The notes under the pieces were generated by a model. It ran no database searches. It was not told the origin of the DNA and saw nothing but the letters and a program-made list of their open reading frames with translations. This document shows, one piece after another, positions 31,601-49,744 of a stretch of 64,000 nucleotides of DNA. The translations under genes and the position numbers were made by a program. Source of the DNA: Allacma fusca (lineage: Eukaryota > Arthropoda > Collembola > Symphypleona > Sminthuridae); assembly GCA_947179485.1 (NCBI GenBank), contig OX359247.1, positions 29,240,801 through 29,304,800 on the forward strand, read 5' to 3'. Position 1 is the first letter of the stretch. Each line of letters begins with the position of its first letter.

Positions 31601-31996
31601 AAAGTGACTCTGAGTGAGCATTATATGTTAAGTCTATGTTGGAAGAACGTTCAGTTAGTGCAAAACTTAAGAGTATGTGGTCATAAAATAATTGTTCATA
31701 AAGGTTATTTAAATGCAATCAACTCAATTTGGAAAAATGAGAGAACGATAGAATGTGAATTGTGTAATATGAAAGCAGTGGAAGATTATTTTCACATAAT
31801 TTTTGAGTGTAAACACTATGAGAGATACAGGCAAGCACTGCCACAAAGTTTTAGAAGGCTGTGTGAAAGAAGTAATCATATCAATGTAATATTCAGTGGG
31901 AAAATAAGCAGAGAGGAGTATGTAGCATTCTACCTTTTTTGGAAGAACGCGATGAAGCTGAGAAAATATTACTATAGTCTTATGAATGATGAATAA
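28673..31996 (+). CDS. LINE ORF2: AP endonuclease, reverse transcriptase, CCHC-type C-terminus
   Basis: The frame starts directly after the ORF1 TGA, in the same frame, and runs about 1107 codons. Endonuclease: F-W-N-V-R-G (Asn codon 28727), C-E-T-W (Glu codon 28808), G-D-L-N-A-R-I-G near 29107 and S-D-H-N-A near 29407. RT: N-K-S-P-G-N-D-G-I-P near 30081, Y-R-P-I-S-L-L near 30261, L-F-V-D-L-S-Q-A-F-D near 30468, Q-G-E-T-L-S-P near 30654 and Y-A-D-D-M-V near 30775. C-terminus: C-E-L-C, then H and C in F-H-I-I-F-E-C near 31757-31811. The first ATG is at 28868, after two endonuclease catalytic residues, so initiation there would give an inactive enzyme. The frame has no lesions. Confidence 0.92.
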   Translation, partial: GGGRPLQLKEKLNKIIFWNVRGLKNQSAEKLHTLREEDPSIFCICETWVNDLKSLTNCKYINNFDMTCIEARETGGRPAGGLIVGVKKELKDKVEIFEEERRYVVLKVNEGYVIFMYISPIEDIKLCNRILQKYILKTNNVILLGDLNARIGKQSEMESYEDTQWHNLKKERNSQDEKINKRGNTLISIVNDNNMIVLNGRSKKDAEGYFTFSNHMGASVIDIGMCNADYVQIIHDFEVLKCEVSDHNAIVLYLERGQEKRKTKVKCNKIHWDNRKKTQFTEKLEEITARRYHRMCNMSEFNECIREAAVSTGMTCKGYHVIGNNSGPRWFNEDCKEMKKNVRKCIHKLREKNKTNFITKLEDLHNAKQNYKKVCAQMKKSYFDKITRGIEQARNSNEYWKSINCFRDPKHTFVENEITSEKWENYFRSIFEVEQLPGRGVQPYINNTSKEEPRIDQTEVITALRKLANNKSPGNDGIPNEVWKNIDERTLEKLTETFNNILIGEIPDYWGEILTVPIYKKGDREEPKNYRPISLLNTVVKLYTIILADRIKNQCNERGTISENQAAYQEGKGCLEHIFTLSSVIYKQLAKRKGKLYTLFVDLSQAFDSIIHELLWNRLREEDINEKLILKIKSLYDIAKTQVRGKEGKSNFIKILKGVLQGETLSPTLFSVYIDKIVKLLQERNFKGIKMNTTIITILLYADDMVLMAKTKEDLQKQIDVLKKFFEENNLKVNLDKTKVMIFTRNGKHRNDDIITWGEKEVEIVKSYAYLGVPFRNTGSFKMAKDLFIGKAKRAEGKLFEVYYKAKIKDTISHLKLFNALVTSTLLYAFPVWGLKYTKEAEMFQTQFLRRLTGTSNSTPSYALRLELETENIKCSIFKASVNFIDVFILARKNASFTRNCLEESKKRDRTKWNWLTDMEKLCTEAGIIEDFQKFLRNGDENKRELIAKYYLWSVNEDVRSIQSSEKLSQLSLVKSKVTLSEHYMLSLCWKNVQLVQNLRVCGHKIIVHKGYLNAINSIWKNERTIECELCNMKAVEDYFHIIFECKHYERYRQALPQSFRRLCERSNHINVIFSGKISREEYVAFYLFWKNAMKLRKYYYSLMNDE

Positions 31997-32124
31997 GATG
32001 TACAATCTATAAGGTAAATAGGATAGTAAATAAGAATTTTAGGATAAGTAAACAAATGTAACAATAAATTAAGGAAAAATGAAAGCAAAGTTGTAAGGGC
32101 CAATGGCCAAAAGACGACTGAATA

Positions 32125-32125
32125 A

Positions 32126-32154
<29 letters not shown>
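32125..32154 (+). repeat. (TTA)n microsatellite tail of the LINE
   Basis: About nine TTA units follow 'gactgaataaa' and end directly at the right target duplication. This is the 3' tail made during reverse transcription. Confidence 0.9.
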
Positions 32155-32158
<4 letters not shown>

Positions 32159-32167
32159 AGGCAATGC

Positions 32168-33093
32168 TACGACAGACCCTAGATTTAATGGATTCTTTAA
32201 GAACCCTTACTTGCAACTTTGGTTTTACTTCAGAGGAAAAACAATCACCTGAAGTTTTACTGAATAATCTAGATACTTTTAAATCCGTTAAACTACAATG
32301 TGAAGAAAAAGACATTCTAAGAATACTTAACTCATCTTGCTTGTAATGACTTGAAATTACTATAGTTGTTAATCAAAGTATGTAAAACCATCTTTATTAA
32401 AAGACTATTTATTCGAAAATTTCAGGCAACCTCCAAAGTTGCAGCGTGTTATTAATGAAAAACAAATTTACGATCATTTTAGCCTACATTTAGGTAAGTT
32501 CATGAAAAAGGTGGTATCAACACTAACCACTGATACAAGTAATATCAATATCGTCTGTGCATTATCTTCATTGGGTTAGCTGTAAATAGCGTGCGCAAAT
32601 TTTGGCAAAAATCCGTGTAGTAGGTTTGCGGTAATCGTAAGGTTGGACGAACAAGTGCGCGCATTAGAAGGACTCTGTACGTAGTTTTAAAAATTAAACC
32701 TTAGACATGTGAAATCTGATAGCGGCTGAGTTCTTACCCGGAAATTATACGCATCACATTCATATGGAAACAAGTGTCTTAAAAAATCAAGAACAAATCT
32801 TAACCTTGTATGATTCAAGCTGCATCAAGATCAAGCAGTTTAACCGTGTCCAAACAAAAAAATTTACAGGCGTAAATGTTGTGGCCATTTTATTGCAAGA
32901 AAACCTAACCAGTTTTGATACAAACTCTATTTGTGACGTGAGTTTACAAACCTCCATTTCTAGAAAAGATTTTCCGACATGCAGTGCATTTGTAATTATC
33001 CCCTGTTTTGTGTATGTGTATATCGCGTCTATGTCCATAAGCGGTACCCTATTTGAAAAAGACAATCTTGTATATTAGACGAAGGATTATTAG
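32168..33093. other. intergenic; a few short coding-like stretches, nothing recognised
   Basis: A 60-codon frame starts at 32164 in the target duplication and ends at 32346. A 69-base stretch at 32426-32494 is bounded by a good acceptor (tttcag) and donor (gtaagt) and is open in one frame with a K-L-Q-R-V-I-N-E-K-Q-I-Y-D-H-F phrase. These may be pieces of a host gene or old transposon. I cannot name them. Confidence 0.3.
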
Positions 33094-33101
33094 GGTGGTA
33101 T

Positions 33102-34511
33102 TAGTGGTCGGACCAATTCAATTCAGAATTGGAAATTTTCGATTCAATTCGATTCAGCAGTATTTCGATTCGATTTGCAGCAAAGTCAAATCGAATGATT
33201 CGATTTTGGGTGTTGAACTGAATCTTTAAAATATAAAACGCGCGTGATGAAGCGACTATTTTAAAACTGCCCTCCCTCTCCTAAACGCGCTTTATAGGTT
33301 CGCGGATACAAATTACCATAAAGGTTATATGGCTTAGCAAGTAGTAGCAAGGGCAGTGATACTGTCACTGGCTACATTTATAGTGCCATAAACGGTGGCT
33401 ACCCATTTATATTAAAGAGAAGAGACATTTTACAGTACGCTTTGCAAAGACAGTAACTTAATAAATGTCGGGGACAAAGTTTTGGTAAAGTTGGCGCTAA
33501 TTTTCACATAGACAACTGTATGTTGCTTTTCGAGGGATAAGTCTAAAGAAAATATCAAGGTCGGTAAAGGTACATACAAAAGTAATTGTGTTTTAAAGAA
33601 GTTTTGTAAATTGTTGCAATTAAAAAGGCTTTAATAAGGCTACTGGCTTTCTTAATACTAGGATTTGACGATGAGGGGACATTTTTAAATCTTCACTCTC
33701 TCTCCTAGAGACGCTTTATAGTTTTGCGAGTACAAATTGCAAATTGGATATTTAAAAAAGTTCTGTAATGTTAGATTATAATCATACGGAGTTGTATTTC
33801 AGGAGCAAAGGTCATTTAAAAAATATTCTATTAGAAAAAAACTATTTCGGCAATGGAATTTTAATACTGGCGGATCAAACCACTAGACTTCGTCGGTGTT
33901 GCACTTGGGAAATGGGGGTTATCCACCATCTGCCGTCCTGTGGTGGCTTGATCCGCTATCGGATAACATCTCCTATTGGTTTGCGATTGTGATTACAAAT
34001 TACCTTAAAGGCTAACTACCCGGCTTATTTGTAGTATGTAATATGAATGTATTTACAACTCGGGTGTATTTCTGAATCATGTGCTATTCGACTGAACCAA
34101 CAAGCTATGAAGCCTTTCAAAGCCAGCAATAGCTGGCTGTGCAGTGCTAGTTGAATCATATCATGTGAATTGCAATTCAAACAATTCATCAAAACCGCTT
34201 CGGCTGCGCACGGGTACTTTTTTTCGCATAATTCAAAGTCCAAATACTACGTATACCACAACGTTTGTTATTTTAACGTAGCTTTTACTATACCCTTTAT
34301 AATATGCATAGTAATACATATGACACTCCTGTAACAAGTGTAACATAAGGAAAATGTATTTTCCCAATGAATCGTTTGATTTACGATTCAATTCGATTCA
34401 CTGAGTGAATTGAATCGAATTGAATTGCTTTGGGGCAAATTGAATCGAAAATTGGTTTTTCGATTCAATTCAAGCTTCAAATTGAATCAAATTGAATCGA
34501 TCCAACCACTA
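33102..34511. mobile_element. non-autonomous hAT-type DNA transposon, 1410 bp
   Basis: It is flanked by an exact 8-bp duplication GGTGGTAT (33094-33101 and 34512-34519), the size made by hAT transposases. The ends are TAGTGGTCGGACC and, inverted, TAGTGGTTGGATC, extended inward by long imperfect inverted repeats full of 'gattcaattcgattca' words (33116-33225 and 34370-34500). No transposase ORF is present. The small frames at 33768-33992 and 34025-34243 match nothing. Three degenerate copies of a ~45-bp block ('ttygcgagtacaaattaccataaaggt') lie inside, near 33298, 33723 and 33976. Confidence 0.88.
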
Positions 34512-34745
34512 GGTGGTATACAGTATAAGTTGCTATATACCAGCTGGGTGGTATATATTATTGTAGGTTAGTTTGTACCAGTTGGGTGGTATATTGTAGG
34601 TTAGGTGTGGGTCGGGTACTGTTGGTGAATACCAAACGAATGTTATATTGGGTGGTATATAGGTCAGTATATACTACACAACTATACCTGTCGGGTGGTA
34701 TATTGGGTGATATATAGCCAGTTATATAATACCGGTCGGGTGGTT
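34512..34745. repeat. degenerate GGGTGGTATAT minisatellite
   Basis: About seven copies of a gtcGGGTGGTATAt-type word occur (near 34512, 34545, 34583, 34650, 34694, 34707 and 34737), separated by variable TAG/TAC-rich filler. The hAT element sits at the left end of this array, and its target duplication is one copy of the word. Confidence 0.65.
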
Positions 34746-34799
34746 TATGAGTTGGTAAGATTTTCGACCGGATACGTAGAACGAAGCCCTGAAAGCTTA

Positions 34800-37700
34800 T
34801 TCTAACGTCAATATTCTCTGATGGAAGAACATTGCTCACATTAAAACGAAGAAAGTAGTTTTAAATGAAGTGGTCACCACGGAAATACAGCAGAGGGTAC
34901 GTAGTGCTAGTATCTGCTTCTGGAGTTAACTTCTAAATTTATAACCATATCGTCGGAAATCTATGAAAAGTACCACTTGTGCGTATACTAATTTTAAAAA
35001 CATACTACTCGCCGCTGATTATATTTTGAAAATTAAGCGTACCACTTGCGTATGCAAAATCTAGGGTAGAGCTTGCTCGAACTTCTCACAATGCTGTTGT
35101 AATGACGTTTGCAAGTGGTATGTTTTGAAATTGAGCTACAGCGCGAATTGAGAAGATTAAGGAGTCCGAATTAAGGAGATTAAGAGGTACTTCTTGATGT
35201 TTGACCGATGATAAACGGTGCTGGCAAATATAGCGTAGAAGTGATTATTGATTTTCCATGTCCAGGAATTCTGTTTGCATTTCTGGATCGCTGTGCCAAG
35301 GAATTCCTTATTGCTTACTGCAATGGTCAAACGCGTTAATTTCTGGACATATGGATGGGAGAAGCCCAGTTGTCAATACTGGTTCACGCATCTTAATGTG
35401 ACATCTTTTTGTTGCCCTTTTTCGTTGTGTATTATATCATTACCGTCCTCGGTAGCATCCAATCCATATGCCATGAGATAAGTAATTAATCAAAAATTTA
35501 AAGAATTTTTTGAACTTACAAACTATTCTATCCCTACCCCACAATGCTATCTACGGGGTACATGAAACGCTATCAATAAAGTGAGGCAATGTTACCACTC
35601 ATGAATATTCAAGTGAAAAAAAATGTATTCCGTGCTCATTCTGTTTAAGTTATGTTACCTAAAGCAATTTTTGAAGGGAGTATGATATAAAATATAAAGA
35701 ATGTATAAATATTCATTAAGTAGTAATTAGCTGCAATCAAAGCCTTTTAGTTTTATTACAGTAGTTCGTCAGTACCTCAATACACTTTTACTTGCAAAAT
35801 GTGAATGGAAAAAAACCTCAAAAGGATTTGGAAACCAACGCACACATACATACATAGCATCTGTAAGTACTTGAAAATATTTAAGTTAGGTGTTAAAGTA
35901 ACTAATGATTGCTACTAGCTACTACAAACATAACTCCTCAATCAACATTATTTTGAAAAATTACTCGGGCCTGAATTAATAATCCGTTATTTCGTAGACT
36001 TACTCCCAGTAATCTTTCGTGCGTTTGGATTCCATATATAATAAATTTTTGACAACCGCAGAAATAATATCATACAAACATTTGGAATAGAATAAGTCAA
36101 ATGTTAAAACAAGAATATGATAGGCATTAAAAGCTGAATGAATTTAAGATTTCGTGCATATATCCGAATTACTGAGTCTTTCCCATGTTTATCAATTGAA
36201 AAGTATTCCTATATCCATCCAAGCATCACTTGTGACCAATGTTATTTCATAAATCTTCACAAATAGTTTAAAATGGACTTTTTGGTATGTGATGTAATGA
36301 TGTCACATCAAGTGTAAAAATTCATTTTGGAAAAGAAACTAGTTCAAAGTGACAATGTCCGCGACGAGGCACTTTACCCTTACTAAATATAGCTGGATAT
36401 TAGTTTAAATATTACACTGAGAACTAATCATAAACGTGAAGTACAACTGCCATTAACACCATAATTCTGTGCCAACTGTAAACGATTATGAATTTTAGGC
36501 ACTCAAACTACCGAAACCTATGTAAAAATTAAACATACAGAGTTTAAAGAAATCGATTGCGAACCAAAGTAAAACTTAATTATTATGCTGCATTGTATAT
36601 TATTTGAATAATTTGCAAAGCATGTTCTGGAAATGCTTGCGTGCGCCAAATATTTCAATAATACTCCACAAAATTCAACCACATTTGATTCAATGAAATA
36701 GCTATTAATTTCCTCCACGGTAATTTTTCTCTTAATTATTGGCTGCTAAGAAATACTTCGATAATATTCCTCTAACATATATATTGTAATATTAATACTA
36801 AGTATTCGTTTCAGTTGTTCACTTTATAATAGCCATTAGCCATTACACATATTCATTAAGACAACTACTTATACAAACAAAACTTTCAGTAAAAAGCGCT
36901 AAAAATTGCATAACTATCTTTTAAAACTGTTTTTCCCTATCCTCATGCACATGGTTTTGCAGACGGTAGCTGATTTCCGATACAATCTAAATATTTAGGT
37001 ACATGTCTCATTTTTCACACTCTGGGTTTCCCATTTGGAAATCTATAGGCCTGCCCTTCCTTAATAGTTCAAAGTCACAATGATTACTATTAAATACGAT
37101 TATCAAAATAAATATAGGAATACTTTATCGACCAGTGTCAATTCAAAATTAGGAATTTAAAACACAACCTTCAACTTCTGTGATAGCAACATTTAAAACG
37201 TCGGCTTGGTTCAAAGCTATGGGCTTCCTTCATTGTATGATGCAGTGATAATATAACTAAATAATACTAAAGATACGTAAGTACGCAATACTTTTGAAAC
37301 ATGGTTTAAATAGCTACAAAGTAATTTCGCGTGGAATGTTTGACAGTATCAACTTAACAAATATCCATATTTATCAGCATCATTTGCATTAAAATTATAG
37401 CTGACAAATAATTACAGGTGTACCAAATGTACATTTACTCCATGTAGCAGAGTGAGGTGAAATAAATACCTTAAAAATATAATTAATTAGCTGACTCTTG
37501 TGTTTCCATAAGTATTTTCGCATAGCCACCATTTGAGATAATTTGTAAATACGAGTGAAGAAATGAATACCGAAACAATACTTGTAGGAAAAAATCAGTA
37601 ATTATCATGTGCAACAGAACTATAAGTATACAATTTTATAAGTATACATTAGTACCTAAAATGAACTAAAAATACTGAGGGTCGGTAAACCTAAAGTTGA

Positions 37701-39053
37701 AGTGTAGGATGATCTTCCGTGAGCTATTAGTCAATTGTTTAGTTCAATGCTCACACACTAATTACGAAGCTGTTGTAGGAAATCCATGGAACATACATAT
37801 GTATACAATTCATAATCAAAAGCTGACTCTAGCAATTTTTTATCGTCAATCTTTGGACTGTCTTAGAAGTTCAGAGCTGACTGTACGTGAGTGAAGTGCA
37901 CCAGGAGGAGGGACGACCTGCAATTTATTTAAAAGAGCATTATTACGCAATGTAACTAATCTAAAAAGTTTATTGACAATAAATTAATATTACAAACACT
38001 TACCTAAGCAGTCAGAAAAATAAACAAACAAAACGCAAAATTTAGATAGCAGTACATATTCCATACCTGTTCATTCAGCTTCCCACTAAGTACCGACAGT
38101 GAATTTGCTCTTTTCATGCTGAAATTCATATTAGTAAATTTTAAAATCGTTTATTACACAAATGCAGGCAATTTTCCTAATTAAAGGTTAAAAACTACGT
38201 TAGATTAAGTTGACGGGGCAATTGGCAGAGCAAAAAAGTAAATGTACAAAAATATCTATCTTAGACACAGTAAAATGCTATGCTGAATGAAAGTGCATCC
38301 AAACCAAGGTAGAAATTGGAACGATCCACAACCGAATGAATAAAATATCTATAGAGATCAAATTAAACCAAATTACGGGAATCAAATGAGAGCCGAACAA
38401 ATAAAGGTCAGTGCTCAAAAAGCATCCACTACACTGAACACACCAGCAATTACATACTTTCCAACCGGTTACTGCAACTGCAACAATTTAAGTTACAACA
38501 TATAGTTACAGAAGTAAATCAGCCAGATTAAAATACATACTGAAAGCACTGGCGCGTTATTAATCAACTTCATATTGGTAATAATTAAACTAGTATTACA
38601 TATCAATACGCAGCCAATCATAATACACAGCTCATTACTATATAGTATAAAGTTGCAACAGCATTGTCATGTACGTGAATGCCAGATAAAAACAATAATA
38701 GTTCCTTCCGTGTGAATAATTCTGCCTCCATCAAATCCTTCCGTCACAGTCACGTAGTCAGTCAATAAAATAGTGAAGTTAGCAGTTTATGATATATCTT
38801 GTTTGTATATACTTCTAGGAAACATACTTTTGTCGTAGTGCTCTCATTGTAAAAAAAAACTTGGTTTTCAATGTTGCAGTCGTTCACATTTCAACGTTGG
38901 ATTGGAGCATCCAAATTATTCTTCCGTTTTGTCGAGATATATTTATATCATTAGTGAAAAATTGAAGTTTTTTTGGGTCAAAATTGCAAAATTATTTGCC
39001 AGCTTGCTTGAAAAGGTGAGAGATCCAAGTTAATGCTTGTTTTTTCGACAGGC
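34800..39053. other. long gene-poor tract downstream of kinesin light chain
   Basis: No ORF above ~75 codons and no known motif was found on either strand. The sequence is uniformly AT-rich and without obvious transposons. On the - strand it lies after the last exons of the kinesin light chain gene and may include its 3' untranslated region. A possible further - strand exon with a good acceptor (ttgcag) lies near 37860-37920. Confidence 0.4.
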
Positions 39054-39182
39054 TCACCTGGACGTGTATTGTTTGATGTATTCCGGGTCTCTTCTGGAAA
39101 GCATCTCCATCACTTTTGGAATAGAATTTCGAATAGATGCTCGCAATTTTGAGAAGGAACCTGAGCGTCTTAATTTCCCATA
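39054..39182 (-). CDS. Klc: alternative C-terminal exon of kinesin light chain (43 codons with stop)
   Basis: Read on the - strand after an AG acceptor at 39183-39184, this exon encodes 42 residues with the conserved kinesin light chain tail motif R-S-G-S-F-S-K-L-R-A-S-I-R, and ends at TGA 39054-39056. Its phase is 0, the same as the end of the exon at 45019-45192, so direct joining keeps the frame. An overlapping donor (TCCAG|GTGAGC) at 39057-39058 would allow splicing further downstream instead of stopping. In other animals this serine-rich motif is part of the variable, phosphorylated C-terminus that tunes cargo choice. It would replace the exon at 43619-43780. The acceptor's pyrimidine tract is weak. 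Confidence 0.75.
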   Translation of the reverse strand, partial: YGKLRRSGSFSKLRASIRNSIPKVMEMLSRRDPEYIKQYTSR

Positions 39183-42100
39183 CTGCTCATAGTATCCCAG
39201 TCCCAAGTCAAGGTTAACATTTTATTACAAAATATTAATTCATAGTTTACTTCCAACTTTTTTCATTCCAATTAAAATTCCTCATTGCAAAGTTATCATT
39301 TCCTAGCAAAAATTGTAATCATTTTCTATAATTTCGACGCTTCATTTTCCTGCCTTTTGTTGCATATATGTACTTCCTACGGAAATATATAACTGAACTG
39401 TCTAACATACAAGATGTGGATGCACTAATGCCGGAAAAATTCTTCTAAAAATGGCTAGGCAGCTACAGCTATGATTACCCATATATAAATGATAAAATAA
39501 GCAAAATTACACATTTCACAGATCCAGTAACTCATTCCGCCACATGCAGTACTGGTATACAAATGTGAATGCTGCTTGTGCGAGAGCACTATCACATGTC
39601 GATCAATCTTTTAATTCTATAGGCTTTACTCTAACTACTTACTACCGCACCTCTACCAAACTTCACCGAACTATGTACATTTTAATTACATGAGCAAATA
39701 CACACGTTTTACAGCGCATTTAGGAATCGCAGAAAAAGCTAATGAATTAGAAGTATATTTGATTTCATGATACTGCTACCAAGTCTCATAAAATGATACC
39801 ATTTCTTTGTGGGGAAAATAAAAGGAAAATAGTACGTATATTAGCAGTTAAGTGTGCATTAAGTACGCTTTAAAGTGGAGGAGAGTTGGCAGGTATACAG
39901 TGCTTATCATACAAGGAAAAAAAGATCTCCAAGCATGTTATTACATATTGGATGATTTTACAGTAAAATTATTAATTCTAAAATTGTTAGTATCTGTTAC
40001 AATAATTACGGTGCATAAAATATAGAAAATGCATAATATCAGTCAGTGATTTAAATGTTCACAATTAGGATTGGTTACAAGAGGTTTGTGAGATTTTCGA
40101 ATCAAATTGTACAGAGAACCACGAACCATACGTGCTTGACCTTTGTGCCGTCTTCACAACAGGCCCGTTACTATTCGAAATTAGTGTTGATATGGCTACT
40201 ACTCCATAAACTGAATTATTGATTGTCAACATGGTCATACAGTGTGAAGGTGCCTTCAGTTTGGATTAAAAATAAACTGTAACTTAGAGTAAAAGGTATA
40301 AAGGATAAAGGGTTACAAAGAGTACACATACTACAGAACTGCATACACCAATCGATAGTTTGTGTAAGGTAGCAACAACAATAACAAATCATCGTGATAC
40401 ATTCAACTATACAGAATATAAACACGTGTTTCCACAATTCCATAAAAAATTAGTAAATACTAAACAGGTAAATTACAAGAAGCAAGAATAAAAGTGTTTC
40501 AACTAAAAATTATGACCAAGCCCCAAATCGGTTTATACTACTATAAAGCAATTAAGCGACAAGCAGTGCAAAATAAATTGACCCTTGGATTAGTGATGAT
40601 ATAATATTTAAACTAACTGCGTAGCGTTGGAAGATGTACTACTTAGTCTTCTAGGATCTAGACTTCTACGTCTTCTACACAATGAAGGAACAGCTAAAAT
40701 TTCCTGACTACAGAAAAAGATAACCTTGAAATTGCCCCAGAATGTATGAAGGTAATCAGGACTGTTACATTACAAACAGGTGTTTACGTTAAAGTTAACT
40801 TTATAGTAATAATTCCCCAAAAATATCGGCACTACAAAATTCAGTGTATGTATATCTCTCGTTAAATTCAAGGAGGTAGTATTTTTTTATTTTCTTAATT
40901 CTTTCGCAACATAGTTTTTACAACAATGCTGACAGCCACAGCTGTGTATCTAGGTTATTATTTTAAACGCTATATCAGATGCAGTGCAGACAAATATAGC
41001 GTGAATTCATATAAATACGTTTGCTACAATAAATTCTTATTAGTTATCTTAAACACCGCATATGACATTTTTCAGCTATATGCACGTGTACGAAATCCAC
41101 AAAAGTATTGTTCTTTCAATTTTCTCTTAAATATAAACTCAGTTACTTTAAGTGCAACAAGGTAAACATTTTCATCGCATTTTCAGTTCAGTTTTTTTTA
41201 TTACATTAATAAGGTTAAATATCAGCGTAACCTCCTCACCGTCGCACTTATATTTAATATTACATACGTTTATTAATATAGAACCAGGGTTTCGAAAAGG
41301 AAGACCTACAAGTATATCTATATCTATCATATGCTCAAGCGCCTTTATATTTCTAAAAAAGGAATCAAGTGCGAAAGGGATCACTAGTTTAGTAAGTATC
41401 CTATAGAAGGAGGCGAATCCGTGTAATACATTTGTGTATATATAGCATAATATGAAACACTGCCAATACAGCAAAGTCAACGGATTTTCGGTTCACTATC
41501 TTTACAAACACGTTAGGCTATAAATATTGAGTGCATTTATTGTAAACACCATGTCAACTGAGGCTTGATTCCAAAACGACTTTATCGGAGATATCACGGT
41601 ATGACTTCCATTTATCGTTCATCGTGCTACTTTACCTACACACGTCCAGAGTAATTAAAATATCAAAATTCTCAGCGTCACACAGCGACTGCGAACACAC
41701 GGCACACACCTATCTATAATAGTAATAATTTATAGTACAGTTGTACTGCATAAAGCTAAATAAAGAAAATCCTAAAACTCGCGAAGTGTAAACACTTCCA
41801 ATATTACAATAATATAAAAACTTCGCAGAATAAAATTTATTGAAAATTTCCACGTCCACAAAAGTTAATATGAAACATCTGAAAGGCATATACATGGATT
41901 TTCATACACATCGGTACCCTTTTACCCACCAGGGTTGCAGTTCAACTTGCAACTGTATATTTTTCTAAATAAAATCGTATATTCTCCCAAAAAATTATAA
42001 CAAAGCTTTCTCTTCCACAAATATATTTGATGTTACACTGAACATTTTTCCATCCTTCCGAGGATTGATACAAAAATCAAATCTTAATTCTTTTAAGTCG

Positions 42101-43618
42101 GTAAATTGTTCCAATAGGATACTTGACTGATGTTTCATCCAAAATTTAAAAAAATAATTATACAAGTACAGACGCGAGACGCAAATTCAACAAATTACGT
42201 TTGTTCGCCACTATTTTCAGCATTCAGTGCTTCGTCAAAAGCACAAACTCTGTTATAATTATTGCAGGAAGTGATATCACTGATTTAGTGAAGTTGCTGT
42301 TTTTAAGAAATATCGTCTCAAAGGCATACATATTACAATTGTTGAAGCATCGTAATTTTAGGTACACTACCTATATACGTAACTATTTTTAAGTCAACAA
42401 GTGCAACTGGTGCAAGTTAAATTACGGACTTTAATCCTACACATACTCTTAATCGCATATCGTCACCATGTTTCATAAAACCTGATATTTTAAGTTCCAT
42501 TCGAAATTCTCATCTGTAAGGTCACTGAGGAAGTTGCTGATTCATATTTCCTTGCAAAGGAAAGGATATTCATGAATACATTTAAATTTACTATTTATTT
42601 TGATTTCTCCAGTAGTCTACTAAACTAACATTGAAATGTCCAACAATGATTTCTGTCACTCTCATATTCCTCATCCTCCCGTTTTCTTTTTAGTCTTTGG
42701 CATTCAAGTCTACAAGGTAAGAATTCATTGCTGTCGGCACGACTTTAGTCTAAAAAGTATCGATATCTCAGCAGGTATAGGTAACTTGGAAGCCCTGTAT
42801 CATTTAAACCAACTATACATTTAGTGTTGAAAAATCAAGCAAATTACCAGCTATGTATATAGAGTACTACACACGGCCTCACCTATCCTTCTCATACCCT
42901 TTTCTCCCTGCTTTAAATTATTTTTTCTACAGTTTTACTTGGCGTGCTTTTGAAAAGAGTGAACAATGTTTCTAACGATAAAACTCGAATAAAACTACAA
43001 TGACAGTATACACAGGCGGTCTTTGAAAATACTAAAAAAAAATCAGATCATTAGTAAAAGAATTAACAGTTCAGAACAAAAGGGATAAAAAAAACAGTTC
43101 GCCTTCAATAAAAATTGTGGAAAAGAGTAGTTAGTGTTCTTGTAAACCCAGTTTAGCGAGCCACGCAACAATAAAAATAAGTCAGTATAAATGCATTTTG
43201 CTAAATTAAAGGATATTTTAAAATTTCGAAAATGTGCCCGAAAGATCCTAAAGTTTTTTGTCTAAATAATATTGCTAAGAACATTACAGCTTTCATAGAA
43301 AGGAAAAATAGTACGAAATTCAACAAATAAGTAACGAAAATATGACATCCTTAATATTTAAGTATCGAACATTCATGTGCATAACCAAAAAATAATTACC
43401 TCAACTATATTAAACTATCTACTAGTAATGATTACTTGTAAGTTCAATTGCGTCATCATCGGGAGATTAACCTGTGTGCGATTGTAGCATTAATATTATT
43501 ACTATTAATTACTGAATAAATAGTCTTTGTATACTTTATATATGGGATCTGAAATAAATTATTAGATTCTAGGTAAGTTTGATAAAACGTAAAATACACA
43601 TCTTTTCGAGACTTAAAA

Positions 43619-49744
<6,126 letters not shown>

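Larger units (their letters stand above)
28104..32154 (+). mobile_element. LINE (non-LTR retrotransposon) with ORF1, ORF2 and a (TTA)n tail, 5'-truncated
   Basis: The element is bounded by exact 13-bp target duplications (28091-28103, 32155-32167). It carries a coiled-coil ORF1, an endonuclease-RT ORF2 with a C-terminal zinc motif, a short 3' UTR with the self-complementary word GGGCCAATGGCC near 32098-32109, and a tail of about nine TTA units. There is no 5' UTR. The element begins at 28104, within the first codon pair of the apparent ORF1, so it is 5'-truncated. Both frames are free of lesions, so the insertion is young. A triplet tail is known from I-type LINEs, but I do not assign a clade. 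Confidence 0.93.

Noticed and set aside
34540..34620. Telomere-like words (TAGGTTAG) suggesting an interstitial TTAGG array
   Set aside because: Only isolated TTAGG-like words occur; no tandem run of the insect telomere repeat.
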